Notes under the pieces: generated by a model
What the model saw: the letters and a program-made list of their open reading frames with translations, nothing else
Databases searched by the model: none
Told to the model about the DNA's origin: nothing
Shown here: piece after piece, positions 32,607-44,572 of the stretch
Layout of the letters: each line of letters starts with the position of its first letter
Position numbering within the stretch: position 1 is the first letter of the stretch
Assembly: GCA_026008535.1 (NCBI GenBank)
Contig: BRKX01000006.1
Location: forward strand, 9,818,501 to 9,882,500
Direction of reading: 5' to 3'
Source of the DNA: Perilla frutescens
Taxonomy: Eukaryota; Streptophyta; Magnoliopsida; Lamiales; Lamiaceae
DNA length: 64,000 nt
Translations under genes and position numbers: made by a program

Positions 32607-34045
32607 ATGGTGTCCTATAAATGGTGTCTCTGCATATTTGTCGTTGCTCTCTTTTCATCAATTTCATCCATTACTGGCGAGGGTGGTGAAGATGTGTCTC
32701 AGACGATCGTCGTTGATCCATCGGGAAGTGGTGGTTTCAGAACCATCCAAGCTGCCATTAATTCTGTCCCTTCTAACAACCAGCAATGGACAACTATTAA
32801 CATCAATCAAGGCGTTTATAAGTGAATAATTAAAACATAATAATATCTTAATCTTCGTGTTCTTGCATGCCTGCCTTCTCTTTAATTCTTCCATAAATTC
32901 GATCCCACGATTTAATTTGCAGGGAACAAGTTTTGATTCCTCGCGACAAGCCATTCATCTACCTTAAAGGGACAGGAAGAAAATACACCTTCATCGTGTG
33001 GGATGGTCATGAGTCCATTGACAACGCTACTTTCTCTTCTGAAGCTGATAACACACTCGCCAAGGACATATCATTTTCAGTAAATATATACACTAAAATT
33101 CGATATTTAATTACTTTCACTCCATTAATTACTTATTAGATTATATTTTTAATCATATAATGTATTACCTAGCTAGCTAGCTCGTTTTACATGTAATTAA
33201 TTCGATGCAGAATTCATACAATTCTAAAAATCCTAATCCAATAGCGAGAGCAGTAGCAGCTAAGATAAAAGGCGACAAATCGGCCTTCTACGGTTGTGCA
33301 TTCCTCGGAGTGCAGGATACGTTGTAGGATGCTCAAGGCAGACATTACTACAGAAGCTGCACCATTAAAGGTGCAGTAGATTTCATATTTGGTGCTGCCC
33401 AAACCCATTACGAGGTACTAATAATATCTATAAATTAATTATAAATGATAAATTATTATTATTAGGTTAGGGTTTCCATTTAAGGGTTTTTATTATTTGC
33501 AGAATTGCACCATATCAGTAAATACAAGTGCTCTAAATGGAAGCGCAGCAGGTTACATAGCAGCTCAGGGGAGAGAGAAAGGCCAAGATACGAACGGGTT
33601 CGTGTTTAAAGGCTGCAACATAGATGGAAATGGAAAGACGTATCTGGGAAGAGGGTGGAAGGAATATTCAAGAGTCCTATTTTACAACACACAAATGTCG
33701 GACATTGTTGTCCCTCAAGGATGGGATGCTTGGAGGGCCGCCGGGAAGGAGTAAGATATATTTTTCGATCATCATATCATCGCCTCTTTTTATTTAATTG
33801 TCTACAAAGTATTACTTTTTTATACCATGGAAAAATATTAGTATACTCACTGAAAAGTAGTACGTTTGTTTAGGAGTCAGTTGACGCTGTCGGAGTATAA
33901 TTGTAGCGGTCCTGGTGCGAATAGTTCGGGGAGAGTGGCGTGGGAGAAGAAGCTGAGTGAAGGAGAGGTGAAGCAATTAACCGACATTTCATTCATTGAT
34001 AATGAAGGCTGGGTGAAAATACCCCTTGACATTTTTAGCGGTTGA
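32607..34045 (+). pseudogene. Pectinesterase, five exons, TAG in exon 3 (PME copy 2)
   Basis: A secreted plant pectin methylesterase of the short type without pro-region. Exons by GT/AG and frame are 32,607-32,821, 32,923-33,079, 33,211-33,414, 33,503-33,750 and 33,874-34,045, together about 331 codons, the usual size for this type. Residues 1-25 form a hydrophobic signal peptide. PSGSGGFRTIQAAI, GVYKEQV, VQDTL, DFIFG and LGRGW are the family motifs. The codon after QDTL, normally an aromatic residue (Trp/Tyr/Phe), is TAG at 33,325-33,327. It would end the protein at about 162 residues, before the DFIFG Asp and the LGRxW Arg, so no active enzyme is expected. No other frame damage is seen. TGG to TAG is a single transition, so a sequencing error or a very recent mutation is possible. 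Confidence 0.88.
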
Positions 34046-34103
34046 CTGCCTAGCTATATAGCTATGTATCTCTGGTCATTTCTTCAATTAAGGATTTTTA
34101 ATG

Positions 34104-34112
34104 TTTGATTAT
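34104..34112. repeat. 9-bp direct repeat TTTGATTAT, left copy
   Basis: Identical to 45,812-45,820. Joining the two sides at this repeat gives a sequence that aligns with the flank of PME copy 1 near 770-790, so it is best read as a target-site duplication. Confidence 0.75.
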
Positions 34113-34509
34113 GAGAAATTCGATACTACACAGCACACCCACCGTCTGATTTGGCCATGTGTAAAGTGGTGGCCTCAGAAGTCAATAATTGCTGCAGTTT
34201 TCGGTCTATTCCAGAGATTCCGATTCGGGTGAAATTTGAGCGGTTGACGATGAACCACCTTACGGACGTTTCTCTCCATCCAGGCTTTGGTAAAAATTTA
34301 CAGCAACACAACAGTTGTGTTCACGGGCCCCATGTGAGTTACACTTCCTCGATTTTGATTTTTTTTGTTACTTGTTAGTTGTTAGGCACATTTAGATTTG
34401 ACCTTATATTTTTTTTTTAACAATAATGTAATCTTGAGTTTAGTTATACTGTACACCTATTATAATATATTTTAATGTAATCTAATAAGATATTGTATTA
34501 TTATTACAC

Positions 34510-34584
34510 ATTCATTTTTTTTCGAAATTATAAGAAATGATATTGTACTAGTTCATTTGATTTAAAATTATAATAAATTATACA
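34510..34584. repeat. 41-bp minisatellite, left fragment
   Basis: About two units of the array that continues at about 36,206, cut off by the TIR element in between. Confidence 0.65.
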
Positions 34585-36205
34585 AATAAATTTCACTTTT
34601 GGTCCCATTAGAATATGGTTAAAATATTTTTAGTCTCAATTGTTACTTCTTTTTTTTTTTTTGTCCCAAGAGAACTTCTCTTGATATTTTTAATCCCAAA
34701 ACTAACCGGACACGTAACAACTGTTAAATCTTGGAATTAAAATGGTCAAAACATATATTATTTGGGACAAAAATATCGCAAAATTAAACTTGGGACATAA
34801 GAACATACAGTTGAATCAAAATGTATATTTTAATTTTTAAATTTTTTTCTTCATGTTTTGTTCTTAATTTCTTATAATTATCTTAATTTACACATATTAT
34901 TTAGAATTCATCATACCCAAGTAATGGTTCATTATAATTTTTTATTATTTATTTTTCAAATGATCAATTAATTTTTTCAAATATACCAAATATAATATTT
35001 AAAAAAATAAGTAAAATTTTAGTAGAGTGGCTAAATTAATTTTTCAAATCACCAAATAATAGTTAAAAAATAATATTAAATGCTAAAAAAATATAACAAA
35101 TCCTAATTTTGTAGGATAAACATAAATATAACAACTGGAAAACTAAATCAAAGCACTAAAAATTGAAATTGAAGAAAAAAAGTAAGGAAAAAAAATTATA
35201 GTGCAATAAATAAATGCATTGGGCGGTCCAACTAAAAATGTTGAAATAGAGGATGTATGAAAAATCAAAAACATCCCAAAAATTGTGTATTTTAAGCCAA
35301 TTAACATTTGTTATTATCAAACTCAAGTAATTTAATTCAAATTACACACATTTTATTATTATCAAACAAATTATTTTAGCCACCATTACGAAAATACACA
35401 TTGGCATTTATTTTTAGATATTTTATTTAGTATATTTTGAAAATTTTAAAATAAAGAAAACAATAAAAAAATTTAATTGATTATTTAAAAATTAAATGCC
35501 AAAAATAATAATAAATTGTAATTGGGTAAGATGAACCATAAATAACAAGTATAAAATTAAACTAAAACACAAGAAATTGAAATTGAAGAAAAAATGAAAA
35601 ATAAACTAAAAAAATTGATGATATATACATTTTTTTGGTTTCAGGAAAATTCACTTTTGGTGCAATTAAAATAGGGTCAAAATATTTTTAGTCCCAAAAG
35701 TTACTTTTTGATGTCAATTGAAGTTTTTTCGACAATTTTTGTCTAATAAGATATTTTTTCGACACTAATCATCCCATAAAGATATTGTTTCGACAATTTT
35801 AGTCTCATAAGATATTTTCCCAACAGTTTTAGCCCCAAACTAACCGAGAAAGTTAACTATTTGAACCAAAAAATTAACTTTTGGGATAAAAAAGTGTTTT
35901 GACCATATTCTCATTTCTAACGGAACCGGAAGTGAATTTTACTCTTTTTTGTCTTGATCCTAACATTTTTTGTCCTAGATTTAAATATTTATGATATTTT
36001 TGGTCCCAAATGATATATTTCGACGGTTTTGGTCCTAAAAGCAAACATTCATTAAGTGTCCGGTTAGTTTTGGAATTAAACCCGTCGAAACATATAATTT
36101 GGGATAAAAAAAAATGTAGTGAAAATTTCTCTTGGGACCAAAAAAAGTAACAACGGGAATTAAAAGTATTCTCACGCTATTCTAATGGGACCCAAAATGA
36201 AATTG
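34585..36205. mobile_element. TIR element inside the 41-bp repeat array, about 1.6 kb
   Basis: The left end reads AATTTCACTTTTGGTCCC and the right end in reverse AATTTCATTTTGGGTCCC. The inverted similarity continues for at least 90 bp (CATTAGAATA, then GTTACTT, then TTGGTCCCAAGAGAA-like blocks). The 'ggtccc' style ends resemble those of the MULE at 899-1835. The interior is AT-rich and non-coding, with further 'agtccc' blocks. Array units lie directly on both sides. A target repeat could not be fixed. Confidence 0.65.
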
Positions 36206-37596
36206 ACTCTAATTACTCTATACAAGTTTATTTCATTTGAAATTATAAGAAATGTCATTATATTAGTTCATTTGATTTGAAATTATAAGAAGTGTTATTA
36301 TACTAGTTCATTTTATTTGAAATTATATGATATCACATTATACTAGTTCGTTTCATTTGAAATTATATGAAATTACACAATATAAGTTTAGTTCATTCGA
36401 AGTTATAAGAAATTACATTATGCTAGTTCATTTGATTTGAACTTATAACAAATTATACTATACAGATTCTTTTTATTTCATCTCATTTCATTAGAGATTA
36501 TAATAAATTATACTATACAAGTTTATTTCATTTCATTATTTGATATGGAATTATAATAAATTACATTATATACATTCATTACACTAGGTCTTTTGATTTG
36601 AAATTATAATAGATTACACAATATAAGTTCATTTCATTCAAAATTATAAAATATTACATTATACTAGTTTATTTGATTTTAAATTATAACAAATTACACT
36701 ATAAGAGTTTATTTCATTTGAAATTATAATAAATCACACTATACAAGTTCGTTTCATTTAAAATTATAAAAATACACTATATAAGTTGAAAATCATCTGG
36801 GTTATAAGAACTGATATAATACTAGTTTATTTTACTCGAAACTATATGAAGTTACGGTTCATTTGATTTTTATTAATAAACTACACTATATAAATTCATT
36901 TCATTCAAAATTATAAGAATACTTTTATATTAATTCATTTCATTTGAAATTATTACAAATTACACAATATAAGCTCATTTCATTCAAAATTATAAGAAAT
37001 TACAAAATATAAGTTCATTTCATTCAAAATTATAAGAAATTACATTATACTAGCTCATTTAATTTGAAATTATAACAAATTACACCATACAAATTCATTT
37101 GATATGATTTAATTTGAAATTAAAATAAATTACATTATAGAAGCTCGTTTAATTTTATTTGATTTGAAATTACGATAAATCACATTGTGTAAGTTCATTT
37201 CATTATAACTTGTAATAAATTATATTATATACTATTCCATTTGATTTGAAATGATAATAACTTACACTGCACAAGTTCATTTCATTTAAAATTATAATAA
37301 ATTACACTATACAAGTTTATTGTATTTTACTTGATTTGAAATTATGATAAGTTATACTATATAAATGCATTTCATTAGAACTTGTAAGAAATTACATTAT
37401 ATACAGTTCATTTGATTTGAAATTGTATTAAATTATAATATATACATTCATTTTATTCAAAATTATAAAAAAATACATTAAACTAGATTAATTGCTTTGA
37501 AATTATGACAACTTACCCTCTATAAGTTAATTTCATTTCATTTCATTTGTGATTATAAAAAATTACATTATACTAGCTAGTTCATTTGATTTAAAA
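36206..37596. repeat. Minisatellite of about 41-bp units, main block
   Basis: Some 30-plus degenerate units of the form TTCATTTGATTTGAAATTAT + AANAAATTACANTATANNAG, varying between TTCATTTCATTT and TTCATTTGATTT. It is extremely AT-rich. It resumes at 40,559-40,745 after the Helitron. Confidence 0.9.
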
Positions 37597-37916
37597 TCTA
37601 TATTATATCAAAAAGTAAGATAATCACTATAAATAGTAATAATAAGTTTTCCCACCTAAATACATTTTCTTTAAATAAAAATATAATATTTATTAATTAA
37701 TTAATGTTTATATTATATAGTCATTCAATACTATAGGATTTCAATATTATAAAATATTTTTTTTTATTTTGTAAAAATACTATTTTTTATCAAAAATTAT
37801 TTTGTTCATAAGATGAAAAAATTTATGTGGCCTTTAAATCGTTGATTTATATATGAATTTTTAAACACCTATCTTTTTCTTTATGATGGAGCATAAGTTT
37901 ATGTTAATTGTCATTC

Positions 37917-37924
37917 TTTTATAT

Positions 37925-37972
<48 letters not shown>
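37917..37972. repeat. (TA)n microsatellite in the Helitron
   Basis: Nearly uninterrupted TA dinucleotides. Confidence 0.95.
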
Positions 37973-37976
<4 letters not shown>

Positions 37977-38009
37977 AAGCTTATACTTTTAGTTTTTCAA
38001 ACAAAAATC

Positions 38010-38345
38010 ATTACGCATAAAAAAATTTTCAAATATTATTTGAACAAATTATAAATTGTGAGTCCCAATAATGATATTTCCACATTTGTTGATCTCTAAG
38101 TTGAGATCAAGTGTAATATTTAGATATTTGATATTATCATTTTAATATTAAATATTAAATATATTTTTTTGATGTGTGAGATCATCACACATAAAAAACT
38201 TACAAATATTGTTTGAACAAATTATCAATTATGAGTCCCAACAATGATATTTTCACATCTGTTGATCTCTAAGTTGAGATCAAGTGTAATATTTAGATAT
38301 TTGATATTATCATTTTAATATTAAATATTAAATATATTTTAAATT
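38010..38345. repeat. Two tandem copies of a 173-bp unit in the Helitron
   Basis: The block 'tgaacaaatta...gagtccca...aatgatatt...gttgatctctaagttgagatcaagtgtaatattt' begins at 38,041 and again at 38,214. A more diverged third copy is near 39,510-39,590. Each contains the palindrome GATCTCTAAGTTGAGATC. Confidence 0.88.
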
Positions 38346-38437
38346 TATAGATTTGAATTGAATTATGTATATTAAATAGTTCAAATGAAATATTTTAAAA
38401 ATATCGATTTAAATTTTCTACTCTTTAATTGATATAA

Positions 38438-39251
38438 GGGTGAATCTAAATACACCAACATTTTTTTCTTTATACACCACACATCTTTTTCATATTTTCA
38501 CATTTTATCTTTACACACCACAATAAAAGTCATTTTTATTCTTTTACTATGCAAAAAAAATAAAAAAAATCAAAAGAAATTTAAAAAAAATTATTCTCCA
38601 TCCTCACTCTCTCTCATCCACAGTACAGACCCACTATCCTCCGTCGCCGTCACCTTTCTCCCTGACCTCCCACCTTCACTTTTCTTTCCCAACATTTGTT
38701 TCCAAAATAAAATAGAAAATGACATAGTTGCTGTCAACACTGTATTCCAACTTTGACAAAACCATTTTTCAAATTTATAAAATATTCTGACAAATCATTC
38801 AATATCACCAGATTTTAAAGTAATATCATAAACACCATATTCCAAATTTCAACCCCTCAATCAGATATATATATTTCTCCAAACATTTATGCGGTAAATG
38901 ATCATATGATTGGAGAAGTTAACGAAATCAATTTTTTAGCCCCAAAAATATACGACATCAATACACACATTTGAATTCATAGGCAATTCTTATAAAGAAA
39001 ATAAACAGAGGAAAAGGTGAGAAATAGATATTAGTATTAATGGAGGGAAATGAGAGAGTAATTGTAGGGGCAATGCCGCGGGTGGGGTCACTGGGGTGGG
39101 AAGAAGGGGATTTTTTATTTTTATTTTATTTATATTTAAGTAATTTTAAAATTAAAAATGATATTTATGTAAATTATTAATTATTTATTTTTTAATTAAA
39201 TTTATATAGTGGTGTATAAAGAAAATTTTAGTGGCGTATTTAGAAACACCC
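38438..39251. mobile_element. TIR element nested in the Helitron, 0.81 kb
   Basis: The left end is GGGTGAATCTAAATACACC and the right end read in reverse is GGGTGTTTCTAAATACGCC. Inverted similarity runs about 43 bp through CTTTATACACCAC. The sequence ATTGAT lies close to both ends, but no perfect 9-bp duplication is seen. A short GC-richer piece at about 38,600-38,690 stands out from the AT-rich rest. No coding capacity. Confidence 0.75.
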
Positions 39252-39794
39252 ATTGATTAAATATATTTAAAAAAAATTAATATCCGCATACAAAATTTTA
39301 AATTAAATATATTTAAATTTTGAATGGTCGAAACTCAAAATGTATTAATTGATCTCATCATTTTAATGTTAGACAATTTTAAGATTTTGAAGTTATCATA
39401 TTTGAGTTTTCAACTTTAAATATGTTTTAAATAGTTAAAACTTATATATTTTAATTTTAAATCAAAATTTATCCCACATTGAAGAATAAATAAATAATAT
39501 TGTATATGAACAAACTACGAATTGTGAGGCCAAACAATGATCTCTGCAGATTGAGATCAAGTATAATATTTGATATTTGATTTTCTCAATTTAATACGAT
39601 ACATTTTGAATTTTTAGAAATTAAATATTTTTGAATTAAAATTGAATTAAATATATTAAACAAATGTAATAAAATATTATATATATATATATATTAATTT
39701 TAAATATTTTTAATTTTTTAAGTTAATTAAATATATTAAAAAATTCAACATCCACATCCAATTTTTTAATAAGTTAAAATCTTTAAGGATAATG

Positions 39795-39798
<4 letters not shown>

Positions 39799-39842
<44 letters not shown>
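39799..39842. repeat. (TA)n microsatellite in the Helitron
   Basis: A long uninterrupted TA run. Confidence 0.95.
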
Positions 39843-39845
<3 letters not shown>

Positions 39846-40558
39846 TATCATTCCTCATTCGTGAGTGTGCGCGTATGTGTAGATTTGTGAAATTTTAAAA
39901 TTACATATCAATCATTGGACTATGATATTTTGTTTCTCCACAAGTGGGTTCATAAAGTTACGTATAATAACATATAACAATTCATTTAGATTGTCTCCAC
40001 CTAAGCATTTTTTTATAATATATTATTACATATTGTTATTTACATATTAAATTTTCATTTACCCTACATCTCACATCGGTTGTAGATTGAAATATTGGGA
40101 AGTGAGTTGTATTAAAGACTAGATAATCTTAAATCGAAACATCAAATTAGTTCCGTAACTTTTTCTAATTTTCCTACATCCAACATTGATTGTAGAGTGA
40201 AATATTGGGATGTAGGTTGTTGCATAAAAGGGTGGAAAACCTCAAATTTTCATTTAATCATATTTTGAACAAAAATATTTTAAAAAATTGAAAAAAATTA
40301 TTTGTGCCTAATTGACCGATTAATCGATGTCGAGGCCACCTTGATGGCGAGGACTCTGCCTTCTTGATTTTACAACCAACTTGTGTGTTTTCGGCAAGGC
40401 TGATTTCTCTAATGATGACAAATACACAAGTAATTTATAATTCAAATGATATAATTCATATATTTATATGCGAAATTAATGATTGAATATAGTTTTATTA
40501 TTATACATAAATATTTCTTTAATAACATTCTCTATGTATCGCACATGTGGTATACTAG

Positions 40559-40745
40559 TTATAATAAATTACACTATATATATATAAGTTTATTTCATTC
40601 GAACTTATAAGAAATGACATTAGACTAGTTCATTTCATTTAAAATTATAATAAATTACACTATATTATTTTATTTAAATCAAAATTATAAAAAATTACAT
40701 TATACTAGTCCATTTAATTTGAAAACATAATAAATTGCATTATAT
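40559..40745. repeat. 41-bp minisatellite, right fragment
   Basis: About four more units of the array, continuing exactly where the Helitron interrupts it. Confidence 0.85.
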
Positions 40746-41280
40746 AAGAATTGACCTTGTACTGATTGTCATTATCATCATTTGATACTCATGACACTTA
40801 GAAAGTTGTCGGAAAATTGAGTATATAATTACGTGACTGGGTAAATTAAATTATGCTCGACAGAGTATGTCGGGTCAATTATTGACGTGAAAATATCTTA
40901 TCGGGTATAAATATAAATCGAAAAGCCTTGAAATTTAATTGTACCACAGATTATATGATTGAAGGAATAAAATAATTATTTTATGTAGTCAATGCAGATT
41001 TATAAAGATTAAAAACAACAAAATCTCCAATTTCCTTTAATTTTAAATACTAAAAAAGCAGGCTTCTTATTTCATCAAATACCAAAATTTAACCCGCTAA
41101 AATTGAAAATTAAAAAATTCAAAAGAAACCGCGCAGCAGTGGAAACTATGACGCAACATGATATACACTCCTAGTGTCTATCCACACTTCTCCTTAAACC
41201 ACGTATTTCTTATTTCTTATTTCTTTTTATTTTTGCCCTTTTCTACGTCTGGCTTGGATTAATGATGAGGGATGAACGAA
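40746..41280. other. AT-rich stretch without recognisable features
   Basis: No repeats, ORFs or motifs that I can support. Confidence 0.5.
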
Positions 41281-42590
41281 AATCTTGCAGAGAGACAGAC
41301 GCCTTCAACACAAGGTAAAGAAATTTCATGGTTTTGATGGTGTTACGAATTGAAAAGATGAGTTTTTTTTTTTTTTCATTTTCAAAATCCTCTGCTCGCT
41401 TCCACTCCAAATCCACCGGAATCTTCCCCTTCGACGTTTCTACAACTTCCGCCGGAGGCTATCACTGCATTCTTCCCCTCATCCCTCGCTCAATGAATAG
41501 TCATGCCACAGTCCCCTCGTCTACCTCTCTCCCTTTGCTACTGTGGCTGAATTCGAACAAGTTATGTTCGTACTGTAGAATCTTAAATATGAAAACAAGA
41601 TTTTTGTTCTTTGAAAAAAAAAATCTCATATTTTGTTATTTGAATTTGGGCATTTTGTGCATTTGTTAGAACTTTGTTTATTCGTACTGCTAGAATCTTA
41701 AATATGAAGACAAGATTTCAGTTCTTTTAAAAAAAATCCTCATATTTTGTTATTTGAATTTGGGTATATTGTGCATTTTGTTGGAACTCTATTTGCTAGA
41801 TTGTGATTTGGTTTGGTTTGTGCTTGAATTCCTAATATGAATTAAAATAGATGTGAGTAGTTCACATGATTGCAGTTTTGTGATGATGTTAATATTTGTC
41901 GCTTGCTGAATGTTGTTCTTGTTTTACAAAATTTTTAGCTTGTTGTATATTGGAATGAATCTAGGTGAGATATGAACCATTTTAGTTGAATAAATTGTCT
42001 GAGAATGTATGTGCAGAATGTCAAATAATGTTATGTACCATCGGCATTACAAGCTTAACTCAATATATACTAATTGCAGCTAACTCTTAAATTACTGAGA
42101 TAAGATAATGTAATTTTGTTAAACCGGCTTACTTCTATGCTTGTTTTGAGCCTCTATTCTTACATATTAAATGACTATTTCTAGGTTGTGCGTGGTTCAA
42201 TAGCCAAGGGTTCTTGCAAATAGAGGTTGCTAAGTTTCTATGGAGAATCGTTCAGGTAATATACTTTCATTATAAAAAATTAAGATTCCTGATCTCTCTC
42301 ACTTAAAGTAGTTTGATATAACTTTGGTAGTTTTGGCTGCAAATAGGTGACTGCAAATAGGTGAAGCTCTATCTATTCTACTATTAACCGAGACAATATT
42401 GCTCTACCAAGTTGTAATAAACTATAGAAGTGAATACATAGATTGTGCACTCCATCAATAAATAAGATTTCCTCAACTCAAAAGCAAAGACAAATGAAAG
42501 AACACCATCATGAGTTCATTTCCTTTGTGGAGCCTGCTCTAGTACAGAAACTAGCCGATGTAATCATGTAAATCACACATATCACCCGGC
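41281..42590 (+). other. Gene-like, possibly transcribed stretch (unrecognised)
   Basis: Base composition changes here from repeat-like AT-rich to mixed. Pieces look like exons with splice sites: CAACACAAG|GTAAAG at about 41,314, a Ser-rich coding-like block (41,370-41,570), and a block ending ATCGTTCAG|GTAATA at about 42,255. A direct repeat of about 90 bp (AATCTTAAATATGAAxACAAGATTT... at 41,579 and 41,694) lies inside. I cannot assign a protein family. It may be a captured gene fragment in the 11.7-kb insertion. Confidence 0.3.
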
Positions 42591-42591
42591 A

Positions 42592-42888
42592 ATGGAGTCT
42601 TGCACCACATTTTGTTCACAGAGAAGGACGAAAAGGAGAAGCAGAAAATCTTGGAGAGCAGCAGCAAGGAAAATGAATTTGCAAAAACCAAAGGCAGAAA
42701 AGCTGATCAACAGTCACTGTGGTGACTGTTGTGCCAACTTAGAAGATGTTTATAGGCTCTGGGCTTTTGTAGATCAGTTCCTTGATGCGACTTTGTGGAG
42801 AAGGAGAGATGGAGATACACTGCCCTCCATCAAAAGACCACAGAAGTGTAAGCCTACAAAGGTGAAGAGTCGTCAGCGCAAACTGTAA
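42592..42888 (+). CDS. Uncharacterised basic ORF, 98 codons (low confidence)
   Basis: The ORF starts at ATG 42,592 and ends at TAA 42,886-42,888. The predicted protein is strongly basic at both ends, with a central Cys/Trp-containing segment (HCGDCCANLEDVYRLW). Another frame over the first half reads as a Lys/Glu-rich sequence ending at a TGA near 42,724, so the true frame is uncertain and a splice or frameshift may be involved. No family is recognised. It lies in the gene-like part of the 11.7-kb insertion. Confidence 0.3.
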   Translation: MESCTTFCSQRRTKRRSRKSWRAAARKMNLQKPKAEKLINSHCGDCCANLEDVYRLWAFVDQFLDATLWRRRDGDTLPSIKRPQKCKPTKVKSRQRKL

Positions 42889-43868
42889 TTCTTGAAAAGA
42901 CATTTGTTCAATTCAAATTCCAATTTTCAATCTGTAAACGTGATCATTTATATGGGTTCTGCATCTGTAAGTTGAAAACCTCAAGCTAACATTTTGCAGA
43001 ATTTCTGTGAATCATGCATTTGAAATGGTTTCAAGATTAATGAGTTAATTAGACAATAACTATACTTTTAGAACTATTAGTCTCTAACAGGCATATCATC
43101 AAACACTTAATCAACAATATCAACAAAGGGAAAAGGATAAAAATAATTAAAGAATTACCATTTTGATGAGTTCACGAGCCGCATTCCAATCGAGTGAGAA
43201 GTGAAGTTTTCAGAAGAATGATAATTCATCATTTAAAAACCGAATATTGCTGTCCCTTGATGATAGTTTATTAATCCAGACGAGAAGTGAAGTGAAGTTC
43301 TCAAAAGCAAAGACAATTCAATCAATGCAGATAGGTCTCACCTATAAGAAAAATCAGGACATGCTTTGACTCAAATACAGCTAAGTATGCCAGACATCTA
43401 GGGTGTGTACGATCCTTTCTTAGATGCATTTTTACATTAGTATAAATTGATATTCGTACGTCTAAAAAAGAGCAATCTTGAAAAGAGACAGATAAAAAAA
43501 TAGATGTGAAAAGAAGAGAAAGAAATGAAAGCATACAGAGTCCATCGATTACCATTGTAGAATTTCTTGTATTGAGTACACAAGTTGTGTTGTTCACACT
43601 TGAGCTCCAGCCCATGCTGATGAGAAGCAAACTATGAAAAGCTTCTCATTTCTCAGAAGAAACAGAATTGTGATCGCAAAGATTGTATTAGCATAGTCAC
43701 AAAAGTCCTGCATTACAAAAACTTAAATGAGTCTGAATTTCTTGTTGTCCAATTGTTCTCTTTGCAGAACAAGAGGTCCTGTGGGAAACCAGAAATTTAA
43801 CCCAAATATGCAACCAGAAAGTTAAACTCGGATACTTGTCTACTGTTGAGTGTCTAACTAGAGTACAG

Positions 43869-43976
43869 CAAGAAAATCAAATAATACAGCTAAGACAACG
43901 CACCATTCGCGTAGATTAAGGACAAGAAAATCAAATAATACAGCTAAGACAACGCACCATTCGCGTAGATTAAGGA
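43869..43976. repeat. Perfect tandem duplication, 2 x 54 bp
   Basis: The unit starts CAAGAAAATCAAATAATACA and ends TTAAGGA. The two copies at 43,869 and 43,923 look identical. Confidence 0.9.
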
Positions 43977-44540
43977 CTACAATCAAATTTAAGAAGCCCA
44001 GTGGGTTTTCTCTGCCAAGACAAATAAATTGTACAAATGGCTCAAAACTTACCAAAAGATAATAGTGTCATTTCTTGTATCTGTTATATATCCATTGAAG
44101 GGTAACAAAAATATCTCGTAAACAAACACTATAAGTACCAGACATCTTGTGGCCCTCACAAATAGATGAAGCAAAGAAGTGAATCATGACACAAATTCAA
44201 TGATAAACATACCAGCATTTCATAAAAGAAGTTGAAGCAAGAAATGTTCTACCCATTTGCAGCCAAAACAAAACAAAAGCCTTCAAAGTCAAGAACACCT
44301 ATCAAGCGTGACGCCTGCACACCATTGTCACCACCACAATCATCACCACTTCACTTCAAACATAATAATAACCTAAAATTATATCACTTCAAAAAGCAAA
44401 ACTATCAATTACCATATCAATGTAAAGATATTTGATTAGAGCAAGTTCATAGTTGGTGCACGGTGCACCAGTAACATATATTTTCTTGCCTATATTGAAT
44501 CAAATCTAATACCTCAATCTCCCCTCTCTTTCTCTCACTC

Positions 44541-44572
44541 TCTGTCTCTCTCTCTCTCACACACACACACAC
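44541..44572. repeat. Compound (CT)n-(CA)n microsatellite
   Basis: A run of TC dinucleotides followed by nine CA dinucleotides. Confidence 0.85.

Larger units (their letters stand above)
37597..40558 (+). mobile_element. Non-autonomous Helitron, 2.96 kb, nested in the minisatellite
   Basis: The 5' end is TCTATATTATATCAAAAAG. The 3' end is CTAG (40,555-40,558), preceded by a hairpin (40,536-40,555, GTATcgCACATGTGgtATAC). The flanking bases are A on the left and T on the right, the Helitron target rule. Joining the flanks (TTTAAAA + TTATAATAAATTACAC) restores a normal unit of the 41-bp array, which is strong evidence for both ends. There is no Rep/helicase ORF, so it is non-autonomous. Inside are two tandem copies of a 173-bp unit (38,010-38,345, with TTGATCTCTAAGTTGAGATC) and a related third piece near 39,500, two long (TA)n tracts, and a nested TIR element. 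Confidence 0.85.

Noticed and set aside
34126..34378. Two short overlapping frames at the left end of the 11.7-kb insertion
   Set aside because: They fall in the proposed terminal inverted repeat, and no start, splice or family signal supports a gene.
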